Below, piece by piece: positions 1 through 5,274 of a stretch of DNA of 5,274 nt. The stretch comes from Litorimonas sp964435725 (lineage in GTDB: Bacteria > Pseudomonadota > Alphaproteobacteria > Caulobacterales > Maricaulaceae), in contig CAYTAJ010000121.1 in NCBI GenBank assembly GCA_964435725.1, positions 1-5,274 on the forward strand, in the 5' to 3' direction. The notes beneath the pieces are model-generated. The model was not told the origin of the DNA, ran no database searches, and worked only from the letters and a program-made list of their open reading frames with translations. The position numbers were made by a program, and so were the translations under genes. Positions within the stretch are counted from its first letter, which is position 1. Each line of letters begins with the position of its first letter.

Positions 1-281
1 GCATCCAAATGGCGACTTTTGAATTTTAGCCACACATCTGGTTTATGGGTGGCAAAGGAGAGACTGAGCGCATCAGACCCGATTTTGATATCTTTTCCAT
101 CTTTAGCCACCGCTGTCACAAAGCTGCGCTGTCCCCGATATTCAAGAATTTCCGGCTCGCGCACAGTGGCTCCATAAGCCCGCCCAAGTGCCGTTTCACC
201 GTGTCCAAGGTCAAAACCGATAAATTCTTCATCGGTCGCCAAGCGTTTTTGCATGGGTTTCGTTAGCGCCTTATCCGTCAT
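1..281 (-). CDS. Divergent Hsp70/actin-superfamily ATPase, N-terminal part (runs off the left edge)
   Basis: Reading the minus strand from the ATG at 281 gives 93 complete codons with no stop before the window edge, so only the N-terminus is visible. Residues 20-36 read FIGFDLGHGETALGRAY, which fits the phosphate-1 strand-loop of the actin/Hsp70 ATPase fold (Asp24, Gly26, Gly28, Thr30). Residues 52-72 (RSFVTAVAKDGKDIKIGSDAL) sit where Hsp70 has its 'tPSvVaf..dg..lvG..A' segment. Canonical DnaK has GIDLGTTNS; here His-Gly replaces the Thr-Thr pair, so this is a divergent Hsp70-like protein and not housekeeping DnaK. The 15 or so residues before the fold are a polar extension. The start overlaps the stop of the upstream 326-residue gene as ATGA, with no strong Shine-Dalgarno sequence, which suggests translational coupling. 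The superfamily call is fairly secure. Chaperone activity is inference, and a filament-forming actin-like protein is the alternative. Confidence 0.75.
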   Translation of the reverse strand, partial: MTDKALTKPMQKRLATDEEFIGFDLGHGETALGRAYGATVREPEILEYRGQRSFVTAVAKDGKDIKIGSDALSLSFATHKPDVWLKFKSRHLD

Positions 282-1258
282 GACGACCGCACCCAAATCG
301 TGCCGCGACGTAATAATCGACCGTCTTTAGACACCAGCGCAGGCGCGGCCATTTCTATATTCGGGTCACCTTCATTAACAATCAAGGCCGGTAATTCATC
401 AAACCAATGGGCTGTTTTCTTTGAGTAAGTCACAACCTCAATACCTGCACTGGCTAAGACAGTTTTCATCTCTTTCCCAACCACTTGCAGAGCATAATTA
501 CCATCCTCCGAAACATTGGCTTCCAAAAGGTTTTGGAACAAAGCCATGAGATTTTGATCTTCGCGCCAATGCGCTTCGGGTTCTGTTTGAACCATCCGCG
601 CCAAAATATGGTCGGCTGTCGCCAAGGCATCACTGATTTGATTTAAAAACCCGGCTGTATCCGTTTTGATAAAGGCTTCGGCGTGTAGATGCTTTCCGTC
701 AGGTGACGGCAAAGCCTTTGGATTTTTGAAAAATGGCAAGCGCGATAGCGCCCCTTGTTTCAGACCAGACACACCATGTAATAATGCGAGCCCCGTTGAT
801 CCAATAACCAATAAAGCTGAGCCTTGCAGTAAGCCCGCCACAACCAAACCTGCTGCGGCGCTGTAAAATAAGCCGGGTCGCCAATCCTTTAGGCCATCAA
901 AGCGCCCGACTTTGGGTGCTGTCTCTATCAAGCTCACCTCGGCATGGGTCGCGCGGTCCAAAACGCCGGCCCCTGATTTGATAATCTCTAGGAGCCATAA
1001 TCCGGCTTTTTGTATTTGAGGGTCAGTGACGCTTCGTGTGAAACTCAAGCCAGTGCGGTCAAGCGCACGACGGGTTTCACCCACCACCTGAGCTGGGGAC
1101 AAATCCGCCTTGAGAGCAGATTGCAATCCCCGACGTTCTTGCGCAAAATGTTGCGCGAGAGAGGGCGTGGCAATGAGATCAGATTGGCTCATAAGAAAGA
1201 TGTCGTGTGGCGAAGGCTGAGAGTCAAGGTTTTGGATGGTGGCATTCTCGGAACACAT
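278..1258 (-). CDS. Unrecognised 326-residue protein with central membrane hairpin, partner of Hsp70-like ATPase
   Basis: I do not recognise a named family. The N-terminal 125 residues are polar and probably helical. Residues 129-163 are strongly hydrophobic (Ala/Gly/Leu/Val-rich) and could form two short membrane helices or a re-entrant hairpin. A soluble region follows. Residues 193-250 look helical, and 262-326 form a compact C-terminal part with AGIEVVTYSKKTAHWFDELP (271-290), a pattern of hydrophobic strands, APALVSKDG (305-313) and LLRRG (315-319) near the end. There is no signal peptide. An in-frame TGA lies two codons before the ATG, so 1258 is the earliest possible start; a weak GGA stands nine bases upstream. 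Met23 (1192) is an alternative start but has no visible ribosome-binding site. The stop overlaps the start of the Hsp70-like gene as ATGA, so both proteins are probably made together. A role as membrane anchor or cofactor of that ATPase is inferred from position only. Confidence 0.8.
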   Translation of the reverse strand: MCSENATIQNLDSQPSPHDIFLMSQSDLIATPSLAQHFAQERRGLQSALKADLSPAQVVGETRRALDRTGLSFTRSVTDPQIQKAGLWLLEIIKSGAGVLDRATHAEVSLIETAPKVGRFDGLKDWRPGLFYSAAAGLVVAGLLQGSALLVIGSTGLALLHGVSGLKQGALSRLPFFKNPKALPSPDGKHLHAEAFIKTDTAGFLNQISDALATADHILARMVQTEPEAHWREDQNLMALFQNLLEANVSEDGNYALQVVGKEMKTVLASAGIEVVTYSKKTAHWFDELPALIVNEGDPNIEMAAPALVSKDGRLLRRGTIWVRSS

Positions 1259-1262
1259 TTTT

Positions 1263-1280
1263 CACAATCCAAAAATTGTG
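1263..1280 (-). repeat. Small inverted repeat at the start of the 326-residue gene
   Basis: CACAAT (1263-1268) and ATTGTG (1275-1280) are perfect complements around a six-base loop. In the minus-strand transcript this stem ends four bases before the ATG at 1258, and the only Shine-Dalgarno-like GGA lies at the loop/stem boundary. It could modulate access of the ribosome to the start. The stem is short and AT-rich, so it may be chance. Confidence 0.3.
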
Positions 1281-1347
1281 GCCCTGCCAAGTAACGGCCT
1301 TCCCCCGAAAGCGCAAAACCTGACAGAGCCTTCGAAACCCGACTTAA

Positions 1348-1367
1348 CGTCTCGGGGCAGTGAGACG
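1348..1367. repeat. Inverted repeat CGTCTC / GAGACG
   Basis: CGTCTC (1348-1353) and GAGACG (1362-1367) are perfect complements separated by eight bases. On the minus strand this lies about 90 bases before the 326-residue gene, in its presumed leader. It could be an RNA hairpin or an operator. A six-base stem alone is weak evidence. Confidence 0.35.
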
Positions 1368-1398
1368 CAGAGGTCATGGGTTCCGATCAAGAAGAAAC

Positions 1399-1424
1399 CT
1401 GTGAAAAACCTCGAGTTTTCAGAG
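1399..1424. repeat. Near-perfect inverted repeat around CTCGAG
   Basis: CTGTGAAAA (1399-1407) and TTTTCAGAG (1416-1424) pair at eight of nine positions around an eight-base centre that contains the palindrome CTCGAG. The dyad stands about 140 bases upstream of the 326-residue gene. It could be a regulator binding site or, on the minus strand, a weak terminator-like hairpin, although no run of T follows it. Confidence 0.4.
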
Positions 1425-1625
1425 ACTTCGTCCATGTGCAAGTCTTAACTAGAGTTTTGAAGCTGAACACTTTCTGAATTGTGATCACGTATGCGAACCC
1501 TCGAATTTATGTTCATATTGAGTTCAGAAAAATCAGGATGTAGCTAATAATATTCAGCCGTATCAATATGCATTGCAATGAATGCTAGACCCGTCATCCA
1601 GAAGATAACAATTGGAGTATTATCA

Positions 1626-1647
1626 TTGGGGCGCCATAACGCCCCAA
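1626..1647 (-). terminator. Hairpin after the DUF4282 gene, probable transcription terminator
   Basis: TTGGGGCG (1626-1633) and CGCCCCAA (1640-1647) form a perfect 8-base-pair, GC-rich stem with a six-base loop. It starts 17 bases beyond the stop codon of the 106-residue membrane protein, the usual place for an intrinsic terminator. The downstream tract on the minus strand (TGATAATACT) is AT-rich but has no clean T run, so termination may be inefficient or factor-assisted. Confidence 0.55.
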
Positions 1648-1664
1648 GATATAAAGTAAAATAT

Positions 1665-1985
1665 CTAAAGGTCGATATTTACATCGCTATTATTGGCTTC
1701 ACGGCCAAGTTGATGGTTTTTAATATCACGTAAATCATCACTCATTCGGAAAAAGAGCATATAGATTTCACACATAAATCGCCAGAAAACCAACGCTAAA
1801 CCAAAGCCTATCAAAGCGCCGATAATTGTACCTAGCCCTGTCAAAAAACCATAGCGCATGGCGGCTAGACCACCGAAAATACTCACAATCGCACCGATGA
1901 CGATTCCAATGAGACCTAGATAATAAAGCACCTTAATCAGCTTTGTGCCGATTAATTTATCGAAACTTAGAAATTGTTGTAACAT
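1665..1985 (-). CDS. DUF4282-type small membrane protein
   Basis: This is a 106-residue protein. FLSFDKLIGTKLIKVLYYLG (5-24), a central membrane region, and a CEIYMLFFRMSDDL segment (72-85) match the layout I know for the DUF4282 family: FDK-x-I-T near the N-terminus, two transmembrane helices and a C-E-x-x-x-x-x-F-R motif after the second helix. The membrane segments span about 17-41 and 46-70. The C-terminal 20 residues are polar and probably cytoplasmic. The biochemical function of the family is not known to me. The ATG at 1985 is preceded by AAAAAGGGG, a good Shine-Dalgarno sequence eight bases away that supports this start. It lies 75 bases after gcvPB in the same direction, but two hairpins stand between, so co-transcription with the glycine genes is uncertain. 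A hairpin follows the stop. Family call by motif memory, not by search. Confidence 0.8.
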   Translation of the reverse strand: MLQQFLSFDKLIGTKLIKVLYYLGLIGIVIGAIVSIFGGLAAMRYGFLTGLGTIIGALIGFGLALVFWRFMCEIYMLFFRMSDDLRDIKNHQLGREANNSDVNIDL

Positions 1986-1990
1986 AATTA

Positions 1991-2015
1991 GACCCCTTTT
2001 TAAATTGATGGGGTC
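1991..2015 (-). promoter_or_regulatory. Hairpin enclosing the DUF4282 ribosome-binding site
   Basis: GACCCC (1991-1996) and GGGGTC (2010-2015) are perfect complements separated by 13 mostly A/T bases. In the minus-strand RNA the 3' arm is GGGGTC, which contains part of the AAGGGG Shine-Dalgarno sequence of the gene starting at 1985. Folding would hide the ribosome-binding site, so this could limit translation or act as a simple switch. The stem is only six pairs and the effect is inferred. Confidence 0.4.
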
Positions 2016-2018
2016 AGA

Positions 2019-2039
2019 CTGTCAGGCATAGCCTGACAG
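2019..2039 (-). terminator. Perfect 9-bp hairpin after gcvPB, possible terminator or 3'-end stabiliser
   Basis: CTGTCAGGC (2019-2027) and GCCTGACAG (2031-2039) are perfect complements around a three-base loop, 21 bases past the gcvPB stop codon. The position fits the end of the glycine cleavage operon. In the minus direction the stem is followed by TCTGACCCC and not a T run, so it is not a textbook intrinsic terminator. Attenuation or protection of the mRNA 3' end is equally possible. Confidence 0.5.
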
Positions 2040-2060
2040 GTCAATAAGTAACAGTTTACG

Positions 2061-3635
2061 TTATTCGGCGGCTTCCGCTTGGTCGACAGGCGATGTCCAG
2101 CGCAATATCGGCTTACGGGCCGCTTGCGTTTCATCTAAACGTCTCAGGGGCGCATAGACAGGCGCGTTTTTAAAGCTCTCAACATCGCCGGATTTAGCCC
2201 GTTCCGCCAAAGAGCGCATGGCCATAATAAAGCGATCTAATTCGCCTTTTGACTCTGACTCTGTTGGCTCAATCAACATAGCCCCGTGCACGACAAGTGG
2301 GAAATACATGGTCATGGGGTGATAACCTTCATCAATCATCGCTTTGGCAAAATCGAGTGTTTCCACGCCTGTATCTTTCAAAAAGCGGTCATCAAAGAGC
2401 GCTTCGTGCATACAGGTGCCGCCAAAAGCCGGTGTCATGACATCTGATAATGACGCCTGAACATAATTAGCATTCAGAACAGCATCTTCTGTCGCTTGCT
2501 TAAGGCCATCAGAACCGTGGCTCATCATATAAGTCAGTGCACGACTATACATGCCCATCTGGCCATGGAAGGCACACATACGCCCAAAAGTCTCTGCCGC
2601 TTCGCCTTCTTTGTGCTCAACCAAACGGAAGGTATCGCCGTCTTTGATAACGAATGGCAGCGGTGCATAATCCTTCAAAGCATCAGACAAAACGGTCGGA
2701 CCTGACCCGGGGCCACCGCCGCCATGCGGCGTTGAAAATGTCTTGTGAAGATTGATGTGCATCGCATCCACACCGAGATCACCCGGACGAACACGGCCAA
2801 CAAGCGCATTAAAGTTCGCCCCATCACAATAGAAATACCCCCCGGCCGCGTGGATGAGGTCAGCAATTTCGATAATATCATTTTCAAACAAACCGCACGT
2901 ATTAGGGTTGGTCAACATGATACCGGCAATATCTGAGTCTTTATCCGCACCCGCGAGCTTCTCTCTTAAGGCCGCCATATCAACGCGCCCACGATCATCA
3001 CCCGGAATTTCATCGACTGTAAAGCCACACTGAACGGCTGTCGCAGGATTGGTACCATGGGCAGCTTCCGGTACAATGACACGGCGTTTATGCGATGCGC
3101 CATCCGCATCCAGACGGGCACGTATCGCCATCATACCACACAACTCACCATGAGCACCGGCTTTGGGCGTCAAAGCCACAGCTGGCATATTACAAAGCGT
3201 CATAAGCCAGTGAGACAACTCGTACATGAGTTCTAACGCGCCTTGAACCGTGCTTTCGGGCTGGAAAGGATGCACATCGGCAAAACCGGGCATACGCGCG
3301 ACTTTTTCATTCAGTCGTGGATTATGCTTCATGGTGCAAGACCCAAGCGGATAAACGCCGAGGTCAATCGCATAATTCTTTTGCGATAAACGCACATAAT
3401 GACGCATGGTTTCCGGCTCGGATAATCCAGGCAAGCCAATCTCACCTTGACGCTCGTGCCCGCCAAGACGAGATTTGCGACCCGTAGGTTCGGGCAAATC
3501 AACACCTGTCCGTCGCGGTGTACCAATTTCAAAAATCAGCTTTTCCGCTTGATCGAGACCTTTAGACCCTGACACAGTCACGCGGTCATTCATATTGGCC
3601 GCTGTCGGCGCGGTTGGGCGTCCTTCGCTCTTCAT
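2061..3635 (-). CDS. gcvPB: Glycine dehydrogenase (decarboxylating) subunit 2, P-protein beta subunit
   Basis: This is the catalytic, PLP-binding half of the split P-protein of the glycine cleavage system (EC 1.4.4.2). With GcvPA it decarboxylates glycine and passes the aminomethyl group to the lipoyl arm of GcvH in the cytoplasm. At 524 residues it has the usual length for the family. Recognisable elements in order are YPLGSCTMKHNPR (95-107), the HGTNPATA segment (193-200), CDGANFNA with the PLP-pairing Asp271 (270-277), and NLHKTFSTPHGGGGPG (295-310). Lys298 in that last segment is the expected Schiff-base lysine. The fold is an aminotransferase class V-like PLP enzyme. The ATG at 3635 overlaps the gcvPA stop as ATGA and is preceded at six bases by TAAGGAGGT, which fixes the start and indicates coupled, efficient translation in step with gcvPA. 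No frameshift or missing catalytic residue is seen. Confidence 0.97.
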   Translation of the reverse strand: MKSEGRPTAPTAANMNDRVTVSGSKGLDQAEKLIFEIGTPRRTGVDLPEPTGRKSRLGGHERQGEIGLPGLSEPETMRHYVRLSQKNYAIDLGVYPLGSCTMKHNPRLNEKVARMPGFADVHPFQPESTVQGALELMYELSHWLMTLCNMPAVALTPKAGAHGELCGMMAIRARLDADGASHKRRVIVPEAAHGTNPATAVQCGFTVDEIPGDDRGRVDMAALREKLAGADKDSDIAGIMLTNPNTCGLFENDIIEIADLIHAAGGYFYCDGANFNALVGRVRPGDLGVDAMHINLHKTFSTPHGGGGPGSGPTVLSDALKDYAPLPFVIKDGDTFRLVEHKEGEAAETFGRMCAFHGQMGMYSRALTYMMSHGSDGLKQATEDAVLNANYVQASLSDVMTPAFGGTCMHEALFDDRFLKDTGVETLDFAKAMIDEGYHPMTMYFPLVVHGAMLIEPTESESKGELDRFIMAMRSLAERAKSGDVESFKNAPVYAPLRRLDETQAARKPILRWTSPVDQAEAAE

Positions 3636-4975
3636 GACAACACCTCCTTAAGGGCTTTCTCAAAAGCTTGAATATCCTCAGCAGAGGCTGTTTCTGTGGC
3701 ACAGACTAAGAGTAAGTCTTCATCCGTTCCGGTCAGGCGAGACACTGGCACACCGCCTAAAACATTTTTATCGGCCAGAGCTTGGACAACCTCTGTGGCG
3801 GGCTTGTTCAAACGCACAGTAAATTCATTGAAGAAAGTGTCGTTTAAAACCTCTGCCCCGTCTATTGCGTCAATCATATCCGCAAGCTCACACGCATTTT
3901 CGTGATTGAGAGTTGCCAATTTTTTAATACCTGCATCCCCAAGCAAACTCATATGAATGGTGAAAGCTAAACAACAAAGACCGGAGTTCGTGCAGATATT
4001 GGATGTCGCTTTTTCACGGCGAATATGCTGCTCACGGGTTGAGAGAGTGAGCACAAAACCGCGCTCTCCATTCGCGTCGACTGTTTCACCACAAACACGT
4101 CCCGGCATTTGACGCACGAGTTTCTGACGACAGGCAAAGAGACCGACATGCGGCCCGCCAAAGTTGAGGCCCACGCCCAGACCTTGGCCTTCGCCCACGA
4201 CAATATCGGCCCCTTGTTCACCCGGTGGCGTAATCGCACCAAGCGCTACGGGTTCCGTAAAAACCGCAATTAAGAGCGCTTTATGGGCATGCGCTTTTTC
4301 CGCAATCGGGGCCAAGTCAATGATTTCACCAAAGACATTCGGGGACTGTACAACAACACAGGACGTGTCATCATCAATGTGGTCAATGACATTGTGATCT
4401 CGGCCCATGCCTGTTACGCGTTCATCAATTTTGATGTCCAACGTTGAGGCAAGTGTTTGCGTGGCCGCCGCATAATGCGGGTGCAGGCCGGGGGCGAGGA
4501 TCGCTTTGGGCTTCTTCCCACGTGCCACACGGTGCGCCATAACGACAGCTTCGGCGCAGGCGGTGGACCCATCATACATAGAGGCATTGGCGACCTCCAT
4601 ACCCGTCAAAAGAGCGACCTGTGTTTGAAATTCGAAAAGCGCTTGAAGTGTGCCTTGAGAAATTTCAGGCTGATAAGGCGTGTAAGCCGTCAAGAATTCA
4701 GAACGCTGAATCAAATGATCCACAGTCGCCGGAATATGATGTTTATACGCCCCTGCCCCGCAGAAAAACGGGACTGATGAGGCCGAAACAGACTTATTAG
4801 ACAGCAGCGTCATGTGGCGCTCAACGGAGGCTTCTGATTGATGTTTCGGGAGATCAATTAATCCGTTAAGACACGCACTCTCGGGCACATCTTTGAACAA
4901 ATCATCAATGCTCTCGACACCGATGACATCAAGCATCGCCGCCCGATCATTCGCATTTAAGGGGAGATAACGCAT
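3632..4975 (-). CDS. gcvPA: Glycine dehydrogenase (decarboxylating) subunit 1, P-protein alpha subunit
   Basis: This 447-residue protein is the non-lysine-bearing half of the split P-protein and pairs with GcvPB, normally as an alpha2beta2 tetramer; family knowledge places the active site at the interface. Typical GcvPA/N-terminal P-protein segments are visible. They are FFCGAGAYKHHIP (70-82), TAYTPYQPEISQGTLQ (96-111), SMYDGSTACAEA (132-143), GQGLGVGLNFGGPHVG (263-278) and LSTREQHIRREKATSN (311-326). As expected it lacks the NLHKTF lysine motif found in GcvPB. The ATG at 4975 directly follows the stop of the 65-residue small membrane ORF (TAAATG), and AAGGA seven bases upstream supports the start. 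Length and motifs are complete, with no sign of damage. It is presumably transcribed with gcvH upstream and gcvPB downstream. Confidence 0.97.
   Translation of the reverse strand: MRYLPLNANDRAAMLDVIGVESIDDLFKDVPESACLNGLIDLPKHQSEASVERHMTLLSNKSVSASSVPFFCGAGAYKHHIPATVDHLIQRSEFLTAYTPYQPEISQGTLQALFEFQTQVALLTGMEVANASMYDGSTACAEAVVMAHRVARGKKPKAILAPGLHPHYAAATQTLASTLDIKIDERVTGMGRDHNVIDHIDDDTSCVVVQSPNVFGEIIDLAPIAEKAHAHKALLIAVFTEPVALGAITPPGEQGADIVVGEGQGLGVGLNFGGPHVGLFACRQKLVRQMPGRVCGETVDANGERGFVLTLSTREQHIRREKATSNICTNSGLCCLAFTIHMSLLGDAGIKKLATLNHENACELADMIDAIDGAEVLNDTFFNEFTVRLNKPATEVVQALADKNVLGGVPVSRLTGTDEDLLLVCATETASAEDIQAFEKALKEVLS
3642..3650 (-). promoter_or_regulatory. Full-length Shine-Dalgarno sequence of gcvPB inside gcvPA
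   Basis: The minus strand reads TAAGGAGGT here, complementary to the end of 16S rRNA over its whole core. It stands six bases before the gcvPB ATG and lies inside the last codons of gcvPA. It is stronger than any other ribosome-binding site in the window and decides the gcvPB start. Confidence 0.9.
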
Positions 4976-5173
4976 TTAATTATCCTTATTTTCCTCAATT
5001 TTTTCATTAAAAAAAGATATTTTTGAAAGAACAAAGTGACCACCAAATAATATGACGACGGAGACGATAGTGGCCATTAAGTATCTTAATCCTTGATGCT
5101 CAACTGGGTTAACTGAAACGAAAACTGTCATCCCAATCATCCATAGCGTTATGACTAAAACGTCGGCTTTCAT
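4976..5173 (-). CDS. Small two-helix membrane protein embedded in the gcv operon
   Basis: This 65-residue hypothetical protein lies between gcvH and gcvPA. It has two hydrophobic segments, about 5-22 (VLVITLWMIGMTVFVSV core) and 29-49 (LRYLMATIVSVVILFGGHFVL), a short loop with Pro23, and a charged C-terminal tail rich in Lys, Glu and Asn. I recognise no family. The gene starts 11 bases after the gcvH stop and its TAA directly abuts the gcvPA ATG. Its last codons carry the gcvPA ribosome-binding site, so it is locked into the operon. No good Shine-Dalgarno sequence precedes the ATG at 5173; translation may depend on ribosomes finishing gcvH, or start at Met12. The hydrophobic pattern and packing favour a real gene, but nothing ties it to glycine metabolism, whose enzymes are soluble. 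Confidence 0.65.
   Translation of the reverse strand: MKADVLVITLWMIGMTVFVSVNPVEHQGLRYLMATIVSVVILFGGHFVLSKISFFNEKIEENKDN
4983..4987 (-). promoter_or_regulatory. Ribosome-binding site of gcvPA within the small membrane ORF
   Basis: AAGGA on the minus strand stands seven bases before the gcvPA ATG and forms part of the penultimate codons of the upstream 65-residue ORF. It supports the gcvPA start at 4975 over later in-frame codons. Confidence 0.7.
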
Positions 5174-5184
5174 AAATTTTAGCG

Positions 5185-5274
5185 CTACAAGCCTTCACAA
5201 TATTCTTTGTATTTTGCTTCATCCATCAGGGCATCAAGCTCTGAGGCATCAGCAATTTTGATTTTTAGAAACCA
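5185..5274 (-). CDS. gcvH: Glycine cleavage system H protein, C-terminal end (runs off the right edge)
   Basis: The minus strand from the right edge encodes 29 residues and a TAG stop. They begin WFLKIKIADASELDALM and finish with DEAKYKEYCEGL. This matches the C-terminus of GcvH: the 'GW...kik..d..el..LMd..aY..f' tail that follows the lipoyl domain. GcvH is the small lipoylated carrier that receives the aminomethyl group from GcvPA/GcvPB and hands it to GcvT. The lipoyl-lysine region lies outside the window. Position directly upstream of gcvPA in the same direction confirms the call despite the short visible length. Confidence 0.9.
   Translation of the reverse strand, partial: WFLKIKIADASELDALMDEAKYKEYCEGL

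Larger units (their letters stand above)
1259..1664. other. 406-base gene-free region with several inverted repeats
   Basis: No ORF here looks like a real protein and I see no tRNA or rRNA. The region must hold the 3' end of the DUF4282 transcript and probably the promoter of the leftward 326-residue/Hsp70-like unit. The part from about 1490 to 1664 is AT-rich. It contains the palindrome CATTGCAATG (1571-1580) and a TATTAT on the minus strand (1547-1552) without a well-spaced -35 box. GTGATCAC (1481-1488) is an 8-base palindrome. TTTCTGAA (1471-1478) recurs inverted as TTCAGAAA (1523-1530). The part nearer the gene (1259-1430) is more GC-rich and carries three hairpin-forming repeats, which would suit a structured leader RNA or a small RNA. 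No specific promoter or RNA family is recognised. Confidence 0.5.

Noticed and set aside
45..266. 73-residue plus-strand ORF at the left edge
   Set aside because: It is antisense to the Hsp70-like ATPase, whose phosphate-1 motif clearly marks the minus strand as coding.
1189..1377. 62-residue minus-strand ORF overlapping the start of the 326-residue gene, with a C-E-K-C motif
   Set aside because: It is out of frame with the real gene and half of it is shadow sequence of that gene. It shows no recognisable fold and has only a GGA close to its ATG. The Cys pair alone is not enough.
1371..1392. GGTTCCGATC resembling a tRNA T-arm on the plus strand
   Set aside because: No acceptor stem, anticodon arm or D-arm can be built around it.
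1445..1459. Possible CtrA box (TTAA-N7-TTAA type) near TTAACTAGAGTTTTG
   Set aside because: The second half-site reads TTTG instead of TTAA, and the location is far from a supported promoter.
1561..1566. TTGATA on the minus strand as a -35 box for the 326-residue gene unit
   Set aside because: The hexamers at proper spacing match the -10 consensus at three positions or fewer, and the start codon would be about 270 bases away.
2039..2044. TTGACC on the minus strand as a -35 box for the DUF4282 gene
   Set aside because: No TATAAT-like hexamer lies 16-18 bases downstream, and the element runs into the 9-bp hairpin stem.
4457..4777. 106-residue plus-strand ORF
   Set aside because: It lies wholly antisense to conserved gcvPA coding sequence and has an Arg/Cys-rich composition typical of shadow frames.
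5174..5184. Glycine riboswitch in the gcv region
   Set aside because: The spaces between the gcv genes here are only 0-11 bases. A riboswitch would be upstream of the first gene of the operon, outside the window.

Overview
The window looks like chromosomal DNA from an alphaproteobacterium of moderate GC content. The evidence is the split glycine dehydrogenase (separate gcvPA and gcvPB) in the order gcvH-gcvPA-gcvPB, together with the flavour of the protein sequences. A low-GC member of Maricaulales/Hyphomonadaceae or Kordiimonadales would fit, but I cannot fix the lineage below class. All credible genes lie on the minus strand, so transcription runs from the right edge to the left edge.

Right half (5274 to 2061): the distal part of a glycine cleavage operon. 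It begins with the last 29 codons of gcvH. Next comes an unexpected 65-residue protein with two predicted membrane segments, then gcvPA and gcvPB, the two subunits of the PLP-dependent glycine decarboxylase. The spacing is very tight. The small ORF's stop codon directly abuts the gcvPA start (TAAATG), and gcvPA and gcvPB overlap in an ATGA with a full-strength Shine-Dalgarno sequence inside gcvPA. gcvT and any glycine riboswitch would lie beyond the right edge.

Middle (2060 to 1665): two adjacent inverted repeats, a likely operon end or attenuator, separate gcvPB from a 106-residue DUF4282-type membrane protein. The second repeat contains that gene's ribosome-binding site. A GC-rich hairpin 17 bases after its stop codon probably ends this unit.

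A 406-base gene-free stretch (1664 to 1259) holds several inverted repeats and presumably the promoter of the next unit, though I see no convincing -35/-10 pair.

Left (1258 to 1): a two-gene unit coupled by an ATGA overlap. The first gene encodes an unrecognised 326-residue protein with a central membrane hairpin and a compact conserved-looking C-terminal domain. The second is the N-terminal 93 codons of a divergent Hsp70/actin-superfamily ATPase that runs off the window. This pair is the most interesting item here: an Hsp70-like ATPase translationally coupled to a membrane-anchored partner of unknown function. The glycine cleavage genes themselves are ordinary.
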